64,000 bases of DNA, taken from NCBI RefSeq assembly GCF_000060345.1, contig NC_008571.1, positions 868,001-932,000 of the forward strand, written 5' to 3'. A program made the translations under genes and the position numbers. Within the stretch, counting starts at the first letter, position 1, and each line of letters starts with the position of its first letter. Of this stretch, positions 53,268 through 61,821 are shown one piece after another. The stretch is from Christiangramia forsetii KT0803. Lineage in GTDB: Bacteria; Bacteroidota; Bacteroidia; Flavobacteriales; Flavobacteriaceae. A model generated the notes under the pieces. It made no database searches. It was given only the letters and a program-made list of their open reading frames with translations, and was not told the DNA's origin.

Positions 53268-54424
53268 TTTATACCTTTTTCAGAATATTGCTGTAAAATG
53301 GTTGTAAGTAAAGGCTTGTAATAATTCCAGAAAAAGCTGCTTCTTTCCATGGTATTCCTTTCATCATAGAAAAGTCCTTTAAAATAGCCAATACCGCTAA
53401 AGTAAGAACTATTCATTCCAACGGGGTTGTCTGCGAAATCCCCTGAAAAATAGAAGAAGTTATAATCGCTGTCAATATGCTCAGTAACCGCGGGAAATTC
53501 TGAAGGAATATTAAATTTCTTTAGTTCTTCCAGCCCTTTGTTATTTGCATCGATCTTAAAACTGGATACTACAGAATTAACCTTTTTATCTGGTGTGATA
53601 ATATCAAACCAAAATGGATATTTTATCCTTTCTGGAAGTTCGTATGTATTCTGAAATTTTTCATTTGTCTCAATATGAGGCATCGAGTTATTGAGATGAG
53701 TACCATTTTCAAGAATCACTACCTGGTCCTTATTATTCACAAATGCAATTCCTGAACTTTTAAATGGCCAACGACCCTTATGTGAATTTTTATAATTCCT
53801 GATGAGCCATTTAGGGATTTCTTTATTTTCCCTGGGGTTGAGGTTATCAAAATATCTTGCAGTCCATCCCGTCCATCTTACTTTAAACATTTTTTCAAAA
53901 CGGGTTCTGTTTTCATAAGCGGTTGGTGACCCAATGGTATTAAATTCAGTAATAACCAGTTTACCCTTCTCTTTCATTAATTTGAGTAACTGTATATCCT
54001 TGTCACTTAAACCGCCGTAGAGAATACCAGATCGCTCTTTGTCATCTCCCTCCTGAAACCACTCATTATTATAAATTCCGTAGGTATCAGTAAAATAAGC
54101 CAAATCGGCATCGTTACTTAACTGACTTAATTTTGAAAATGAAAATCGCTCAAGACCTTTTAGTTTAAATTTTTCGTTGTCTTCAGGAAAAAAACCAAAA
54201 TAGTCATGACTTACCTTATAAGGTTTTTCTGAAGTCTTAGTGTATTTTTCATGGTTGAGTACCCAATTTAGAGAAATATGTTCCTGCCCTTCAGATGTTA
54301 GAACAGTTTTGTCTACAATAGCTATAACCAGTTTTGTATTTGGAGTTGCCAACCAGATTACCCACATAATTAGGGGGATACTAAGAACCAAAATGAGGAT
54401 TCCCAAAGAGATTTTTTTTCTCAT
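53264..54424 (-). CDS. Unrecognised membrane-anchored protein in the candidate polysaccharide locus
   Basis: A protein of 386 residues. One N-terminal helix (about 7-26, ILILVLSIPLIMWVIWLA) anchors a large soluble part outside the cytoplasm. That part starts with a strand and alternating elements (TKLVIAIVDKTV; ADLAYFTDTYG; KLMKEKGKLVITEFNTIG), suggesting a Rossmann- or glutaminase-like core, and continues with aromatic-rich stretches (GWTARYFDNLNPRENKEIP). No cysteine pair, metal motif or catalytic signature is recognisable. It begins 1 bp after the stop of the upstream yaiO-like gene, so they are one operon. Confidence 0.65.
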   Translation of the reverse strand: MRKKISLGILILVLSIPLIMWVIWLATPNTKLVIAIVDKTVLTSEGQEHISLNWVLNHEKYTKTSEKPYKVSHDYFGFFPEDNEKFKLKGLERFSFSKLSQLSNDADLAYFTDTYGIYNNEWFQEGDDKERSGILYGGLSDKDIQLLKLMKEKGKLVITEFNTIGSPTAYENRTRFEKMFKVRWTGWTARYFDNLNPRENKEIPKWLIRNYKNSHKGRWPFKSSGIAFVNNKDQVVILENGTHLNNSMPHIETNEKFQNTYELPERIKYPFWFDIITPDKKVNSVVSSFKIDANNKGLEELKKFNIPSEFPAVTEHIDSDYNFFYFSGDFADNPVGMNSSYFSGIGYFKGLFYDERNTMERSSFFWNYYKPLLTTILQQYSEKGIN

Positions 54425-54425
54425 T

Positions 54426-55679
54426 TTAGAATTTTTTGAAATAGCCTATGCCAATAGAAAACTGATTACCCCGAGTTTCAGGAGCATACTCCTGATCTTC
54501 GAGTTCAGCATTAATAAAAAATACATTCGTGCTATTTACAGACATACGATAACCTACTGAAATATTACTGGATTTTAATTTATAGGGATCCTGAATCAAA
54601 ATGTTGTTCGTATTATCGTCAGGAGAAATACCTGTACCTACTCCAAAACTCAAATAATCATCGGCTCCGGCAATATAATACCGCACATTTAAAGAATAGG
54701 AATGAGAAACATTATCATCACCTGGCGTTAGATACGTTCTGGCGTTTAACCAGAAATTACTGATATATTTTCCAACTGAAGCTGTATAGATCCAGGTCTG
54801 CTCATCAAAACTAAGCATTCTAAAACCTACTTCGCCTTCAAAAGATGCCGGAAGGTTGGCGTATAATGATGCACCTACACGATACTCAGGAAAAATACTG
54901 CCGCTACTTGATATTCCCCCACTCAGGTAGGCATAAAAAGTATCTGAAATACTGGGATAGGCATCAACTACGATTTGTGTACCATTTGATGCGAATCTGT
55001 TAGCATAATTGAGTCTACCTATAATGGAACCTATTTTTGTACTTCTGGAATAATCAACACTGGCAAGGTGCCAAGGATCATCAAAGCGATTTTCAAAATT
55101 AACAAATTCGTAATCCACTCCAATTTGATTTCTAGCAGAAACATTACGAATAGATTCACCAAGTGATCTTGCTTCAGGTAATTTTGGATTTATTCTTAAT
55201 AATTTATTGAGAGTATTGGTCGCCTCAGAATATTGTTCCAGGTCTTTCAATATTTTAGCTTTTAATAAAAGAAGGTCTTCGGCTTTAGGATTTTTTTCTA
55301 TTCCGTTATTAACGATCTTCAGAGCTTTTTCTGAATTATCGTTCCAGTATTCAAGATTGGCATAGGCTAATGAACCATCCTGATGGCCGGGATTCTCTTC
55401 CAAAACCCTTTCAAAAGCGACTCGGGCGCTATCTACTTTATCTGTCCAGGTATATAGTCTACCCAGAAATATCCTTACATCGGCATAAGAAGAACTTTTA
55501 TCTAAAGCTTGTAGTGTAAGTTCTATAGCTTTTGGATAGTTATCTTCATCAAATGCTGCAGTTCGTGCTTTCACAAATAGTTCATCGGTTGTGAATTCTT
55601 CTTCCTGGGCATTCACTGAGACAGATGAAAATAGCGTAAGAAAAATTAGAAGTAGGGGGAATGTAATTTTTAATCTCAT
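54426..55679 (-). CDS. YaiO-family outer-membrane protein with N-terminal TPR
   Basis: A protein of 417 residues with a signal peptide (LLLIFLTLFSSVSVNAQ). TPR-like pairs cover about 30-175 (AIELTLQALDKSSSYADVRI; VAFERVLEENPGHQDGSLAY; ALKIVNNGIEKNPKAEDLLL). Residues about 190-417 are amphipathic strands ending in FSIGIGYFKKF, the terminal aromatic of an outer-membrane barrel. TPR plus barrel is also the plan of PgaA, the export porin of poly-N-acetylglucosamine, and YaiO proteins often neighbour glycosyltransferases. Export of the polymer made by the GT2 next door is therefore plausible but inferred. Confidence 0.82.
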   Translation of the reverse strand: MRLKITFPLLLIFLTLFSSVSVNAQEEEFTTDELFVKARTAAFDEDNYPKAIELTLQALDKSSSYADVRIFLGRLYTWTDKVDSARVAFERVLEENPGHQDGSLAYANLEYWNDNSEKALKIVNNGIEKNPKAEDLLLLKAKILKDLEQYSEATNTLNKLLRINPKLPEARSLGESIRNVSARNQIGVDYEFVNFENRFDDPWHLASVDYSRSTKIGSIIGRLNYANRFASNGTQIVVDAYPSISDTFYAYLSGGISSSGSIFPEYRVGASLYANLPASFEGEVGFRMLSFDEQTWIYTASVGKYISNFWLNARTYLTPGDDNVSHSYSLNVRYYIAGADDYLSFGVGTGISPDDNTNNILIQDPYKLKSSNISVGYRMSVNSTNVFFINAELEDQEYAPETRGNQFSIGIGYFKKF

Positions 55680-56049
55680 AAATAGGGCTTAGTACAATTA
55701 GAACATTAATTGATCTCTTAAAAATTTGTAGGTTAAGGATGATTTTCAATCTTCAAAATCCAGTGTTCTAAAGTGGTTGCAATATAATAGCTTTAAGCAA
55801 ATTGAGGGTGAAATTGCTATAATTTTTGTCTAACAAAATATTGATGAGAAACTTTAAATAATTAAAACCAATTATAGTATTCTTGCGTAAGTTTTAACTG
55901 ACCGAATGATAGTTGAGTATTTAATGTGCACTTATGCGAAAGATTTTTCTTACCTCAGTCTGGTATATAAGAGGTTAAAAAGCTGGTAAAAGCTTTAAAA
56001 TACTTGGTTTTCAGATGTATTTACTATATTTCTACACAAATTATTTCGA
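55680..56049. promoter_or_regulatory. 370-bp divergent intergenic region with a rightward promoter
   Basis: TTG at 56004-56006 and TATATTTC at 56025-56032, 18 bp apart, form a near-consensus promoter for the receiver-HEAT-GT2 operon; the ATG is at 56050. No equally good leftward promoter for the yaiO-like gene was found. The remainder is AT-rich without clear dyads. Confidence 0.55.
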
Positions 56050-56403
56050 ATGAGGAAGGTCCTGGTAATTCAAGAGGATATCGTTATTCTAAAAATTCTT
56101 GAAAGGTTAGTGCGTCTAAATGGTTTTGATTGTAAAGCGATTAGATCACTTGATTCACTTACGATTGAGGATCAACAAATCAATTTCGAGTTTATAATTA
56201 CAGATATTTTGTTTGAAGGAATAGCCCCATTGCAGTTTGTAGCACAAATACAGGAAATTATCCCTCATAAAAATCTGCTTATTGTAACCAATATGGGACA
56301 GGATAAAATAAAACAGGAGATATTTGCCCTTCAGGATGTAACAGGATTTTATGCTGTGCCTATAGATCTGGACGAAATTGAAGCCATAATACAAGCCTAT
56401 TAA
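56050..56403 (+). CDS. Stand-alone receiver-like protein lacking the switch lysine
   Basis: A protein of 117 residues consisting only of a receiver fold. Glu9 and Asp10 (acidic pocket), Asp52 in FIITDILFEG (phosphorylation site) and Thr80 in IVTNMG are present, but the conserved Lys before Pro is Val103 in FYAVPIDLDEI. Without it, phosphorylation, if any, would not be transmitted in the standard way. No output domain is fused. First gene of the operon with the HEAT protein and GT2; it may bind them as a regulator. Confidence 0.8.
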   Translation: MRKVLVIQEDIVILKILERLVRLNGFDCKAIRSLDSLTIEDQQINFEFIITDILFEGIAPLQFVAQIQEIIPHKNLLIVTNMGQDKIKQEIFALQDVTGFYAVPIDLDEIEAIIQAY

Positions 56404-57452
56404 TGAATGAAGCATCAATACTTTTATTCATAGCAATTGTGTTTTCGGTTCTGGTAATTTACTGGATATCTATTTGCGTTAGCCTTATTTATAGAAGTAA
56501 TAGAACTTCCAGGTTGAACAAAATAGAAAACACATTTGCAAATGTTGTAAGTCGTTATTTATATAACGATCCGGCTAATCCCATTACCTTAGATGAAATT
56601 AAAACTACCCTTAATAATGTAGGGATCAGACCAGAGAATAAGAATAATATCCAGTTCTTGATACGGCTCATGATTCGCACCCAGCGTACCATTCTAGGAA
56701 GCAATTTCTCTAAACTTCAAACTTTGTACACCCAGATTCCTCCTTACGGCGTTTCAATAAAAAAAATATCAAGCTGGAGTTGGTACAGAAAAGCAAGAGG
56801 TATTCGTGAAATCTATGAGATGAATCAGTCACAATACTTTGATGAGATTTTTAAGTACCGAAATGACAGGAATATATATGTTAGAAGGGAAGCACAAATC
56901 GCCTTAGTAGTTTTTATGGGGTGGGAAAGTCTTAGATTTCTTCCTTATCTTCAGCGGAATATGACCTTATGGCAACAAATTAAAATTGTTGAGAAATTGT
57001 ATGATCTCTATCCAAAACCCGAACTTAAATGGTTGCATAGAGCATATAAAACCGAAAAACTGTTTGGTAAAAAACTCCTTATGCGTATCATTAGAAAATA
57101 CTTATTACACGGGGAGATAGATTATATTATTGATAACTTGAACCATGAAGATTATGAGGTTCGTGAAACCGCTATCTATTGTATTCAAACTTTTGCTGTT
57201 TCTTCTGTTAGCATGGCTTATATAAAGAAGCTTTACGATGATATTCCAAACGCCACCCAGCAAGGGCAGTTGTTGAATTATATTTCTGAGAACTCAGATA
57301 TTGATCTTGACTTTTATCTGAAACAATTATACGGTAAGAATGAAGACCTTAAACTTAGTGTAGCAGAAATTTTATGGAATAATGGACACAAAGAAAAAGT
57401 TCAGGAATTCTATTACCAGCAATATCCAAAATCTGTACTGAATGTGGGATAG
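56403..57452 (+). CDS. Membrane-anchored HEAT-repeat protein
   Basis: A protein of 349 residues with one N-terminal helix (about 7-29, LFIAIVFSVLVIYWISICVS). The rest is all-helical and cytoplasmic. HEAT-like units are clear at about 155-180 (RNDRNIYVRREAQIALVVFM) and 238-265 (NHEDYEVRETAIYCIQTFA), with weaker units to the C terminus. HEAT arrays are protein-binding scaffolds. It shares one base with the receiver gene and overlaps the GT2 gene by 11 bp, so a complex of the three proteins is likely. Confidence 0.78.
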   Translation: MNEASILLFIAIVFSVLVIYWISICVSLIYRSNRTSRLNKIENTFANVVSRYLYNDPANPITLDEIKTTLNNVGIRPENKNNIQFLIRLMIRTQRTILGSNFSKLQTLYTQIPPYGVSIKKISSWSWYRKARGIREIYEMNQSQYFDEIFKYRNDRNIYVRREAQIALVVFMGWESLRFLPYLQRNMTLWQQIKIVEKLYDLYPKPELKWLHRAYKTEKLFGKKLLMRIIRKYLLHGEIDYIIDNLNHEDYEVRETAIYCIQTFAVSSVSMAYIKKLYDDIPNATQQGQLLNYISENSDIDLDFYLKQLYGKNEDLKLSVAEILWNNGHKEKVQEFYYQQYPKSVLNVG

Positions 57453-58893
57453 TGCTGAAGGCTTTTTTGGTAGTTATTATATCTACTGGATAAGTGTATT
57501 CTTATTTATTGGATACGGTGCGAGCTTATTAACATTATATCTAACAGGGATTCTCCTGGCCAGAAGATCAATAAAAAGAACTAAACAGCGATCAATTTTT
57601 TTACGTGCAGAAGATATTGTGAGCGCTACAGATATACCTTCAGTAACCGTAATTGCGCCTGCATATAATGAGGGGCTTACCATTATCGAGAACGTTAAAT
57701 CACTGCTTTCTATTCAATATCCATATTATGAGTTACTTCTGGTGAACGATGGTAGTAAAGATGATTCTCTCCAGAAACTTATTGATGAATTTGATCTTGA
57801 GCAGCAGGATGCGACTTTTATTACCCAGCCAATTCCAACAGCTTCTGTAAAGCATATTTATAGAAGCCGAAAGACAAAATATACCCACCTTACCGTAATT
57901 GATAAGAATAATGGGGGGAAGGCTGATGCGATTAATGCAGGTGTGAATTTTGCCAATACCGAATTAGTGATCTTTACAGATGTAGATTGTATTATAGAAC
58001 AGGACGCCATTCTTAAAATGGTGAGACCTTACCTTGAGGAAGATGATAAAGAGATTATTGGTTGCGGGGGAGGTATTGGAATTGCCAACGATTCAGTAAT
58101 AAAAAATGGTATTTTAACTGAATTAAGACTGCCTTCGAGGTTAATTCCCATGACCCAGGTCGTGGAGTATATTCGGGCATTTTTACTGGGAAGAATGGCA
58201 TGGAGTGAGATCAACGGACTTATGCTTATTTCAGGAGCTTTTGGGATGTACCCTAGAAAGAGAGTTATTGAAGTTGGAGGTTTCAATCCAAAAACTGTTG
58301 GTGAAGACCTGGAGCTTTGTATAAGGCTGAGGAAGCACATGGAAGATAAAAAGATCCCCTATAAAGTTGTTTATCTACCTGAAACCCTTTGCTGGACAGA
58401 AGGGCCTTCAGATTATAAAATTTTAGTAATGCAACGGGATCGCTGGGCGCGTGGTTTATGGGAAACCATGAGCCTGCATAAAGATCTATTATTCAATAGA
58501 AAATATGGGAATATGGGGCTTTTATTCTATCCTTATTGGCTTTTATTTGAATTTGGAGCTCCAATTGTAGAATTCATGGGGGTAGTATGCATTATTGCTT
58601 TTACAATTTTAGGATGGATTAATTGGCCCTTCGCAATATTGTTGTTTTTCGCGGCCTATCTTGTGGGGTGTGTTTTTTCTACCATAGCGATCTTTATGTA
58701 CGTTAAAAGTTTTGATCATTATACCAAACCAAAGCAAATTGTAGAATTGCTCCTGGCCGCCTATCTGGAACCTTTTTTATATCATCCAATATTGCTCTTT
58801 GGCCAGATGAAAGGTTATTATAAAAAGTTGTTCGATATAACTTCGGGTTGGGGGAATATGACTAGAAAAGGATTTAAAATCTCCAAATCCTGA
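57442..58893 (+). CDS. Processive GT2 glycosyltransferase (PgaC/BcsA-like)
   Basis: A membrane synthase of 483 residues. A helix near 12-38 precedes the GT-A domain: VTVIAPAYNEGLTIIENV, LLVNDGSKDDSL, NNGGKADAINAG, D180-V-D182 in FTDVDCI, Glu288-Asp289 in VGEDLEL, and QRDRW at 331-335 (the QxxRW motif of processive enzymes). Several helices follow (about 360-450). This layout fits hyaluronan-, chitin-, cellulose- or poly-GlcNAc-type synthases that extend and translocate a beta-linked polymer; there is no PilZ domain. Third gene of the receiver-HEAT-GT2 operon. Confidence 0.88.
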   Translation: MWDSAEGFFGSYYIYWISVFLFIGYGASLLTLYLTGILLARRSIKRTKQRSIFLRAEDIVSATDIPSVTVIAPAYNEGLTIIENVKSLLSIQYPYYELLLVNDGSKDDSLQKLIDEFDLEQQDATFITQPIPTASVKHIYRSRKTKYTHLTVIDKNNGGKADAINAGVNFANTELVIFTDVDCIIEQDAILKMVRPYLEEDDKEIIGCGGGIGIANDSVIKNGILTELRLPSRLIPMTQVVEYIRAFLLGRMAWSEINGLMLISGAFGMYPRKRVIEVGGFNPKTVGEDLELCIRLRKHMEDKKIPYKVVYLPETLCWTEGPSDYKILVMQRDRWARGLWETMSLHKDLLFNRKYGNMGLLFYPYWLLFEFGAPIVEFMGVVCIIAFTILGWINWPFAILLFFAAYLVGCVFSTIAIFMYVKSFDHYTKPKQIVELLLAAYLEPFLYHPILLFGQMKGYYKKLFDITSGWGNMTRKGFKISKS

Positions 58894-58949
58894 CCTCCAT
58901 AACATTCTGAAATTTTCGTTATCTTTTCCATTCATCCAAACCTTCAGCA

Positions 58950-59888
58950 ATGTCCATCGATCAATTTAATATTTCGTCTTTAGTATTCCTGTTTTTGAGC
59001 TTTTTTTTGATAGAAAATAGTTCAGCACAACAAAAGGAAATCTTTGAATATTCAGACGGAAAAATTGCTTATCAAACTTTTGGGAAAGGCTTTCCGGTAC
59101 TTATCATCAATGGAGGACCTGGAATGAATAGCAACGGCTTTGCTTCTTTGGCGAAAATGCTTTCTGAAAATAATACCACGATCATCTATGACCAAAGGGG
59201 AACAGGAAAGTCTAAATTGAAAGAATTAAATGCTTCCAATATGACCATTGATCTTATGGTGGAAGATATTGAAGTATTAAGGCAAGAACTAGGGTTTGAA
59301 CAATGGATTGTTTTGGGGCAATCTTTTGGGGGGATGTTGGCCTATGCTTACGCAGCAAAATACCCCGAGAGAGTGAACGCTATGATCCAGTCGCATAGTG
59401 GGGGAATGAGTTTGAGAAATGTGGGCAGCTTTAGTATTATGAACAGACTTACCGAGGCTGAAAATGACAGTTTGGTACATTATTCAGCGATGATGCATAC
59501 TAGCCCGGGAAACCCTCGATTAGCAAAAAAAAGAGCTTACTTTATGGCTAAGGCTTATTTAGCCGGAACTGAGCATGAAAATACTGTTGCTGAAAGATTA
59601 CTGGAGGTAAACCGGGATTTAAATAGCATGATCTGGGGCAATATGCGATCAAATAACTTTGATAAAACTCCTGAAATGAGAGAATTTCAAAATAAAGTAT
59701 TGATCATTCATGGATTACAGGATGTAGTCCCTATTGAAATTGCTGAATTTGCCCACGAGGTTTTGTCAAATTCTGAATTGCTGAAAATTGAAGATTGTGG
59801 TCACTATGGTTGGTTAGATAGACCGGATGTCTATCTCAAAAAAGTTAAAGAATTTTTAAAAGCAAATTCGATAAATATCAATCCTTAA
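58950..59888 (+). CDS. Exported alpha/beta hydrolase (S33 peptidase-like)
   Basis: A protein of 312 residues with an N-terminal hydrophobic export signal ending near NSSAQQ (about residue 27). The fold shows the oxyanion loop LIINGGPGMNSNGF, the nucleophile Ser in VLGQSFGGMLAYAYAA, Asp in IIHGLQDVVP and His in EDCGHYGWLD, a full triad. The GGPG loop and QSFGG are characteristic of prolyl iminopeptidase-type S33 enzymes, but other esterases share them. It follows the GT2 by 56 bp and may have its own promoter. Confidence 0.83.
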   Translation: MSIDQFNISSLVFLFLSFFLIENSSAQQKEIFEYSDGKIAYQTFGKGFPVLIINGGPGMNSNGFASLAKMLSENNTTIIYDQRGTGKSKLKELNASNMTIDLMVEDIEVLRQELGFEQWIVLGQSFGGMLAYAYAAKYPERVNAMIQSHSGGMSLRNVGSFSIMNRLTEAENDSLVHYSAMMHTSPGNPRLAKKRAYFMAKAYLAGTEHENTVAERLLEVNRDLNSMIWGNMRSNNFDKTPEMREFQNKVLIIHGLQDVVPIEIAEFAHEVLSNSELLKIEDCGHYGWLDRPDVYLKKVKEFLKANSININP

Positions 59889-59974
59889 GATAGCCATAAC
59901 TTAGATTTATTATAAAATAAATTAATAGAGGTTAGTAGATAGTTTCATATTCAAATATTTTTTAGATCTGTGAA

Positions 59975-60043
59975 TGTCAGGTTGAGCGAAGTCGAAACCT
60001 AAAGGTATTTGACCAATAGTTCTCGACTGCGCTCGAATTGACT
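59975..60043. repeat. Dispersed inverted repeat, copy D (69-bp element)
   Basis: Begins TGTCAGGTTGAGCGAAGTCG and ends CTCGAATTGACT. It aligns over its whole length with the reverse complement of copy C, about 61 of 69 identical, loop included. Located between the hydrolase and aldo/keto reductase genes. Confidence 0.88.
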
Positions 60044-60133
60044 AAAGAGTTATTTACATGATCGTTGTAATCAGTTTTTTACAAATTTAAAATTATATGC
60101 GCTTAACTCTTGAACTCTACAAATTTAAATTTA

Positions 60134-60976
60134 ATGGAAATTACAGATATATTGGGGACTACGATTTTATCTAACGGAATACACATGCCTTATCTCGGTT
60201 TAGGGGTTTATAAGGCTAAAAACGGAGAAGAAATTAATTCAGCAATAAAGGAAGCTTTAAATGCGGGGTACAGGCTTATTGATACTGCTGCATTCTACGG
60301 AAACGAGGAGGGTGTAGGTAAGGCAATTCGAGAAAGCGGGATTTCAAGAGAGGACATTTTTATTACCTCAAAGATATGGATAGAAGATCAGGGGACTAAT
60401 ACTACCCGGAAAGCGCTTGAAACAAGTCTGAAAAAATTAGGAATGGACTACCTTGACCTATATTTGATTCACTGGCCAGTTCCCGATAAATATTTAGAAA
60501 CCTGGAAGGTGCTTCAGGAACTCTATGAAGAGGGTAAGATTAGAGCTATAGGAGTAAGTAATTGTTTAATCCATCAACTAGAAGAAATTAGGAGTTTGGG
60601 AGGTGTGCAGCCAATGGTGCTTCAGAATGAATTTCATCCAAAACTCATTCAACAGGAAATAATAGAATATTGCGCTGAAAACCAAATTCAATATCAGGCA
60701 TGGTCGCCATTAATGCGTGGAGAAATCCTGGATAATTCGCTGATTCATAAAATTGCTGAAAAGTATAGGAAATCTGAGGCGCAAATTGTACTTCGCTGGG
60801 ATTTACAGAAAGGGGTTGCAACAATTCCGAAGAGTATTCATAGGGATAGAATTATTGAAAATGCTAATATTTTCGACTTTGAACTGACTGAATATGAGGT
60901 TGAGAGTATCGATAAACTTGAAGATAATACTAGAACCGGTGCGCATCCAGATCACTTTATGGAGCATTTTTCTTAA
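60134..60976 (+). CDS. Aldo/keto reductase (2,5-diketo-gluconate reductase-like)
   Basis: A protein of 280 residues from ATG 60134 (a TTG at 60110 would add eight residues). Family blocks: GYRLIDTAAFYGNEEGVGKA with the Asp and Tyr of the tetrad, ITSKIWIEDQGT with Lys, DLYLIHWPVPDKY with His, IGVSNCLIHQLEE, and the cofactor region ATIPKSIHRDRIIENA. NADPH-dependent reduction of aldehydes or ketones in the cytoplasm; substrate unknown. Monocistronic before tRNA-Pro(GGG). Confidence 0.9.
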   Translation: MEITDILGTTILSNGIHMPYLGLGVYKAKNGEEINSAIKEALNAGYRLIDTAAFYGNEEGVGKAIRESGISREDIFITSKIWIEDQGTNTTRKALETSLKKLGMDYLDLYLIHWPVPDKYLETWKVLQELYEEGKIRAIGVSNCLIHQLEEIRSLGGVQPMVLQNEFHPKLIQQEIIEYCAENQIQYQAWSPLMRGEILDNSLIHKIAEKYRKSEAQIVLRWDLQKGVATIPKSIHRDRIIENANIFDFELTEYEVESIDKLEDNTRTGAHPDHFMEHFS

Positions 60977-60995
60977 ATTCTTCTTGCAACTTTCC

Positions 60996-61026
60996 TTTGA
61001 AATTTGAAGTAAAGCTGTTTAATTTG
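60996..61026 (+). promoter_or_regulatory. Promoter of tRNA-Pro(GGG) (TTTG-N19-TTAATTTG)
   Basis: TTTG at 60996-60999 and TTAATTTG at 61019-61026 (one mismatch) are 19 bp apart; the tRNA begins 12 bp after the -7 box. Confidence 0.6.
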
Positions 61027-61037
61027 CAATTCTAATT

Positions 61038-61111
61038 CGAGATGTGGCGCAGTCTGGTAGCGTATACGCCTGGGGGGCGTGGGGTCGCAGGTTCAAATCC
61101 TGTCATCTCGA
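61038..61111 (+). tRNA. tRNA-Pro, anticodon GGG
   Basis: A 74-nt cloverleaf: acceptor CGAGATG/CATCTCG, anticodon loop CTGGGGG with anticodon GGG, T arm GCAGGTTCAAATCCTGT, discriminator A. CCA is not encoded. It is a second proline isoacceptor beside the UGG tRNA at 37135. Confidence 0.9.
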
Positions 61112-61114
61112 CAA

Positions 61115-61150
61115 GAACAAAAAGTGGTACGAGAGTATCACTTTTGTTGT
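61115..61150 (+). terminator. Terminator of tRNA-Pro(GGG)
   Basis: An AAAAGTG-GTAC/GTA-CACTTTT type hairpin (about 61119-61145) begins shortly after the tRNA and runs into GTTGTTTT. The next 200 bp to the STAS gene show nothing further. Confidence 0.6.
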
Positions 61151-61353
61151 TTTAAAGTCCTGCCAAGAAACTTTAATAGTAACCTAATAATATTAAAAAT
61201 TAAGAACTTTTTGTATTTCCAGCGGCAGATGTAATTAGGATTGTGGAAAACTGGCTTCACAACAACTATAGCAAAATTTCATAGTGAATTAACTTTTAAA
61301 CTCAATAATCAATCAAAGTTGAACCATATTATTTCGATAAGGTGAAACTTAAA

Positions 61354-61632
61354 TTAAACAATAGAAGGCATATTAATGCCAAATATATTCCCTGTAATAA
61401 CTTTTGAGGAGTTTAATAAATATTCTATTGTCTTATATTCCTTGTGAGCTCTATGCTTAAAAGAAAAAAGCATAAAAATTCCTGAAATATCCAACGTTTC
61501 CAATTCGTTGAGATCAATCACCAAACTTTCCTTCTCATCCAGGATTTCCTCCAGTTGTTCTTCAATTTCTGAAACATTTGTAGAGTCCAACCTACCCATT
61601 AATTTAATCACATTATCTTTTTCAATTTCCAT
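61354..61632 (-). CDS. Stand-alone STAS-domain protein (anti-sigma antagonist-like)
   Basis: A protein of 92 residues from ATG 61632 (a TTG at 61641 would add three). It is one STAS fold: VIKLMGRLDSTNVSEIEEQL, SLVIDLNELETLDISGIFML with Ser at the position phosphorylated in SpoIIAA-like proteins, and a C-terminal helix. Such proteins take part in partner-switching with a kinase and a phosphatase, neither of which is in the window. It follows the LytTR regulator gene by 189 bp on the same strand. Confidence 0.78.
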   Translation of the reverse strand: MEIEKDNVIKLMGRLDSTNVSEIEEQLEEILDEKESLVIDLNELETLDISGIFMLFSFKHRAHKEYKTIEYLLNSSKVITGNIFGINMPSIV

Positions 61633-61679
61633 AAGCTCCAATTCTTAAAAAGAAACTGTAAGGCTGAGCTTTGTAGGGT

Positions 61680-61745
61680 ATGTCAGAAAGAGCTTTTCTT
61701 CTTTTCCTTACAGATTCTGACTAAAATTATGTCAGAAAAACCTTT
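61680..61745. repeat. Direct repeat ATGTCAGAAA upstream of the STAS gene
   Basis: ATGTCAGAAAGAGCTTT at 61680 recurs as ATGTCAGAAAAACCTTT at 61729, 49 bp apart. CTGTAAGG (61656-61663) and CCTTACAG (61706-61713) form a dyad around the first copy. Possible regulator sites; not tested. Confidence 0.4.
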
Positions 61746-61821
61746 CCCGGAGATTTTTTATTTTAACGGTAGAATTTAGAAGATAAGCGGTTAAATGTTT
61801 CATTTAAAATTTCAGCTAATT

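Noticed and set aside
61112-61353. Possible integrated element next to tRNA-Pro(GGG)
   Set aside because: No repeat of the tRNA 3' end, no integrase and no foreign-looking gene follow within the window.
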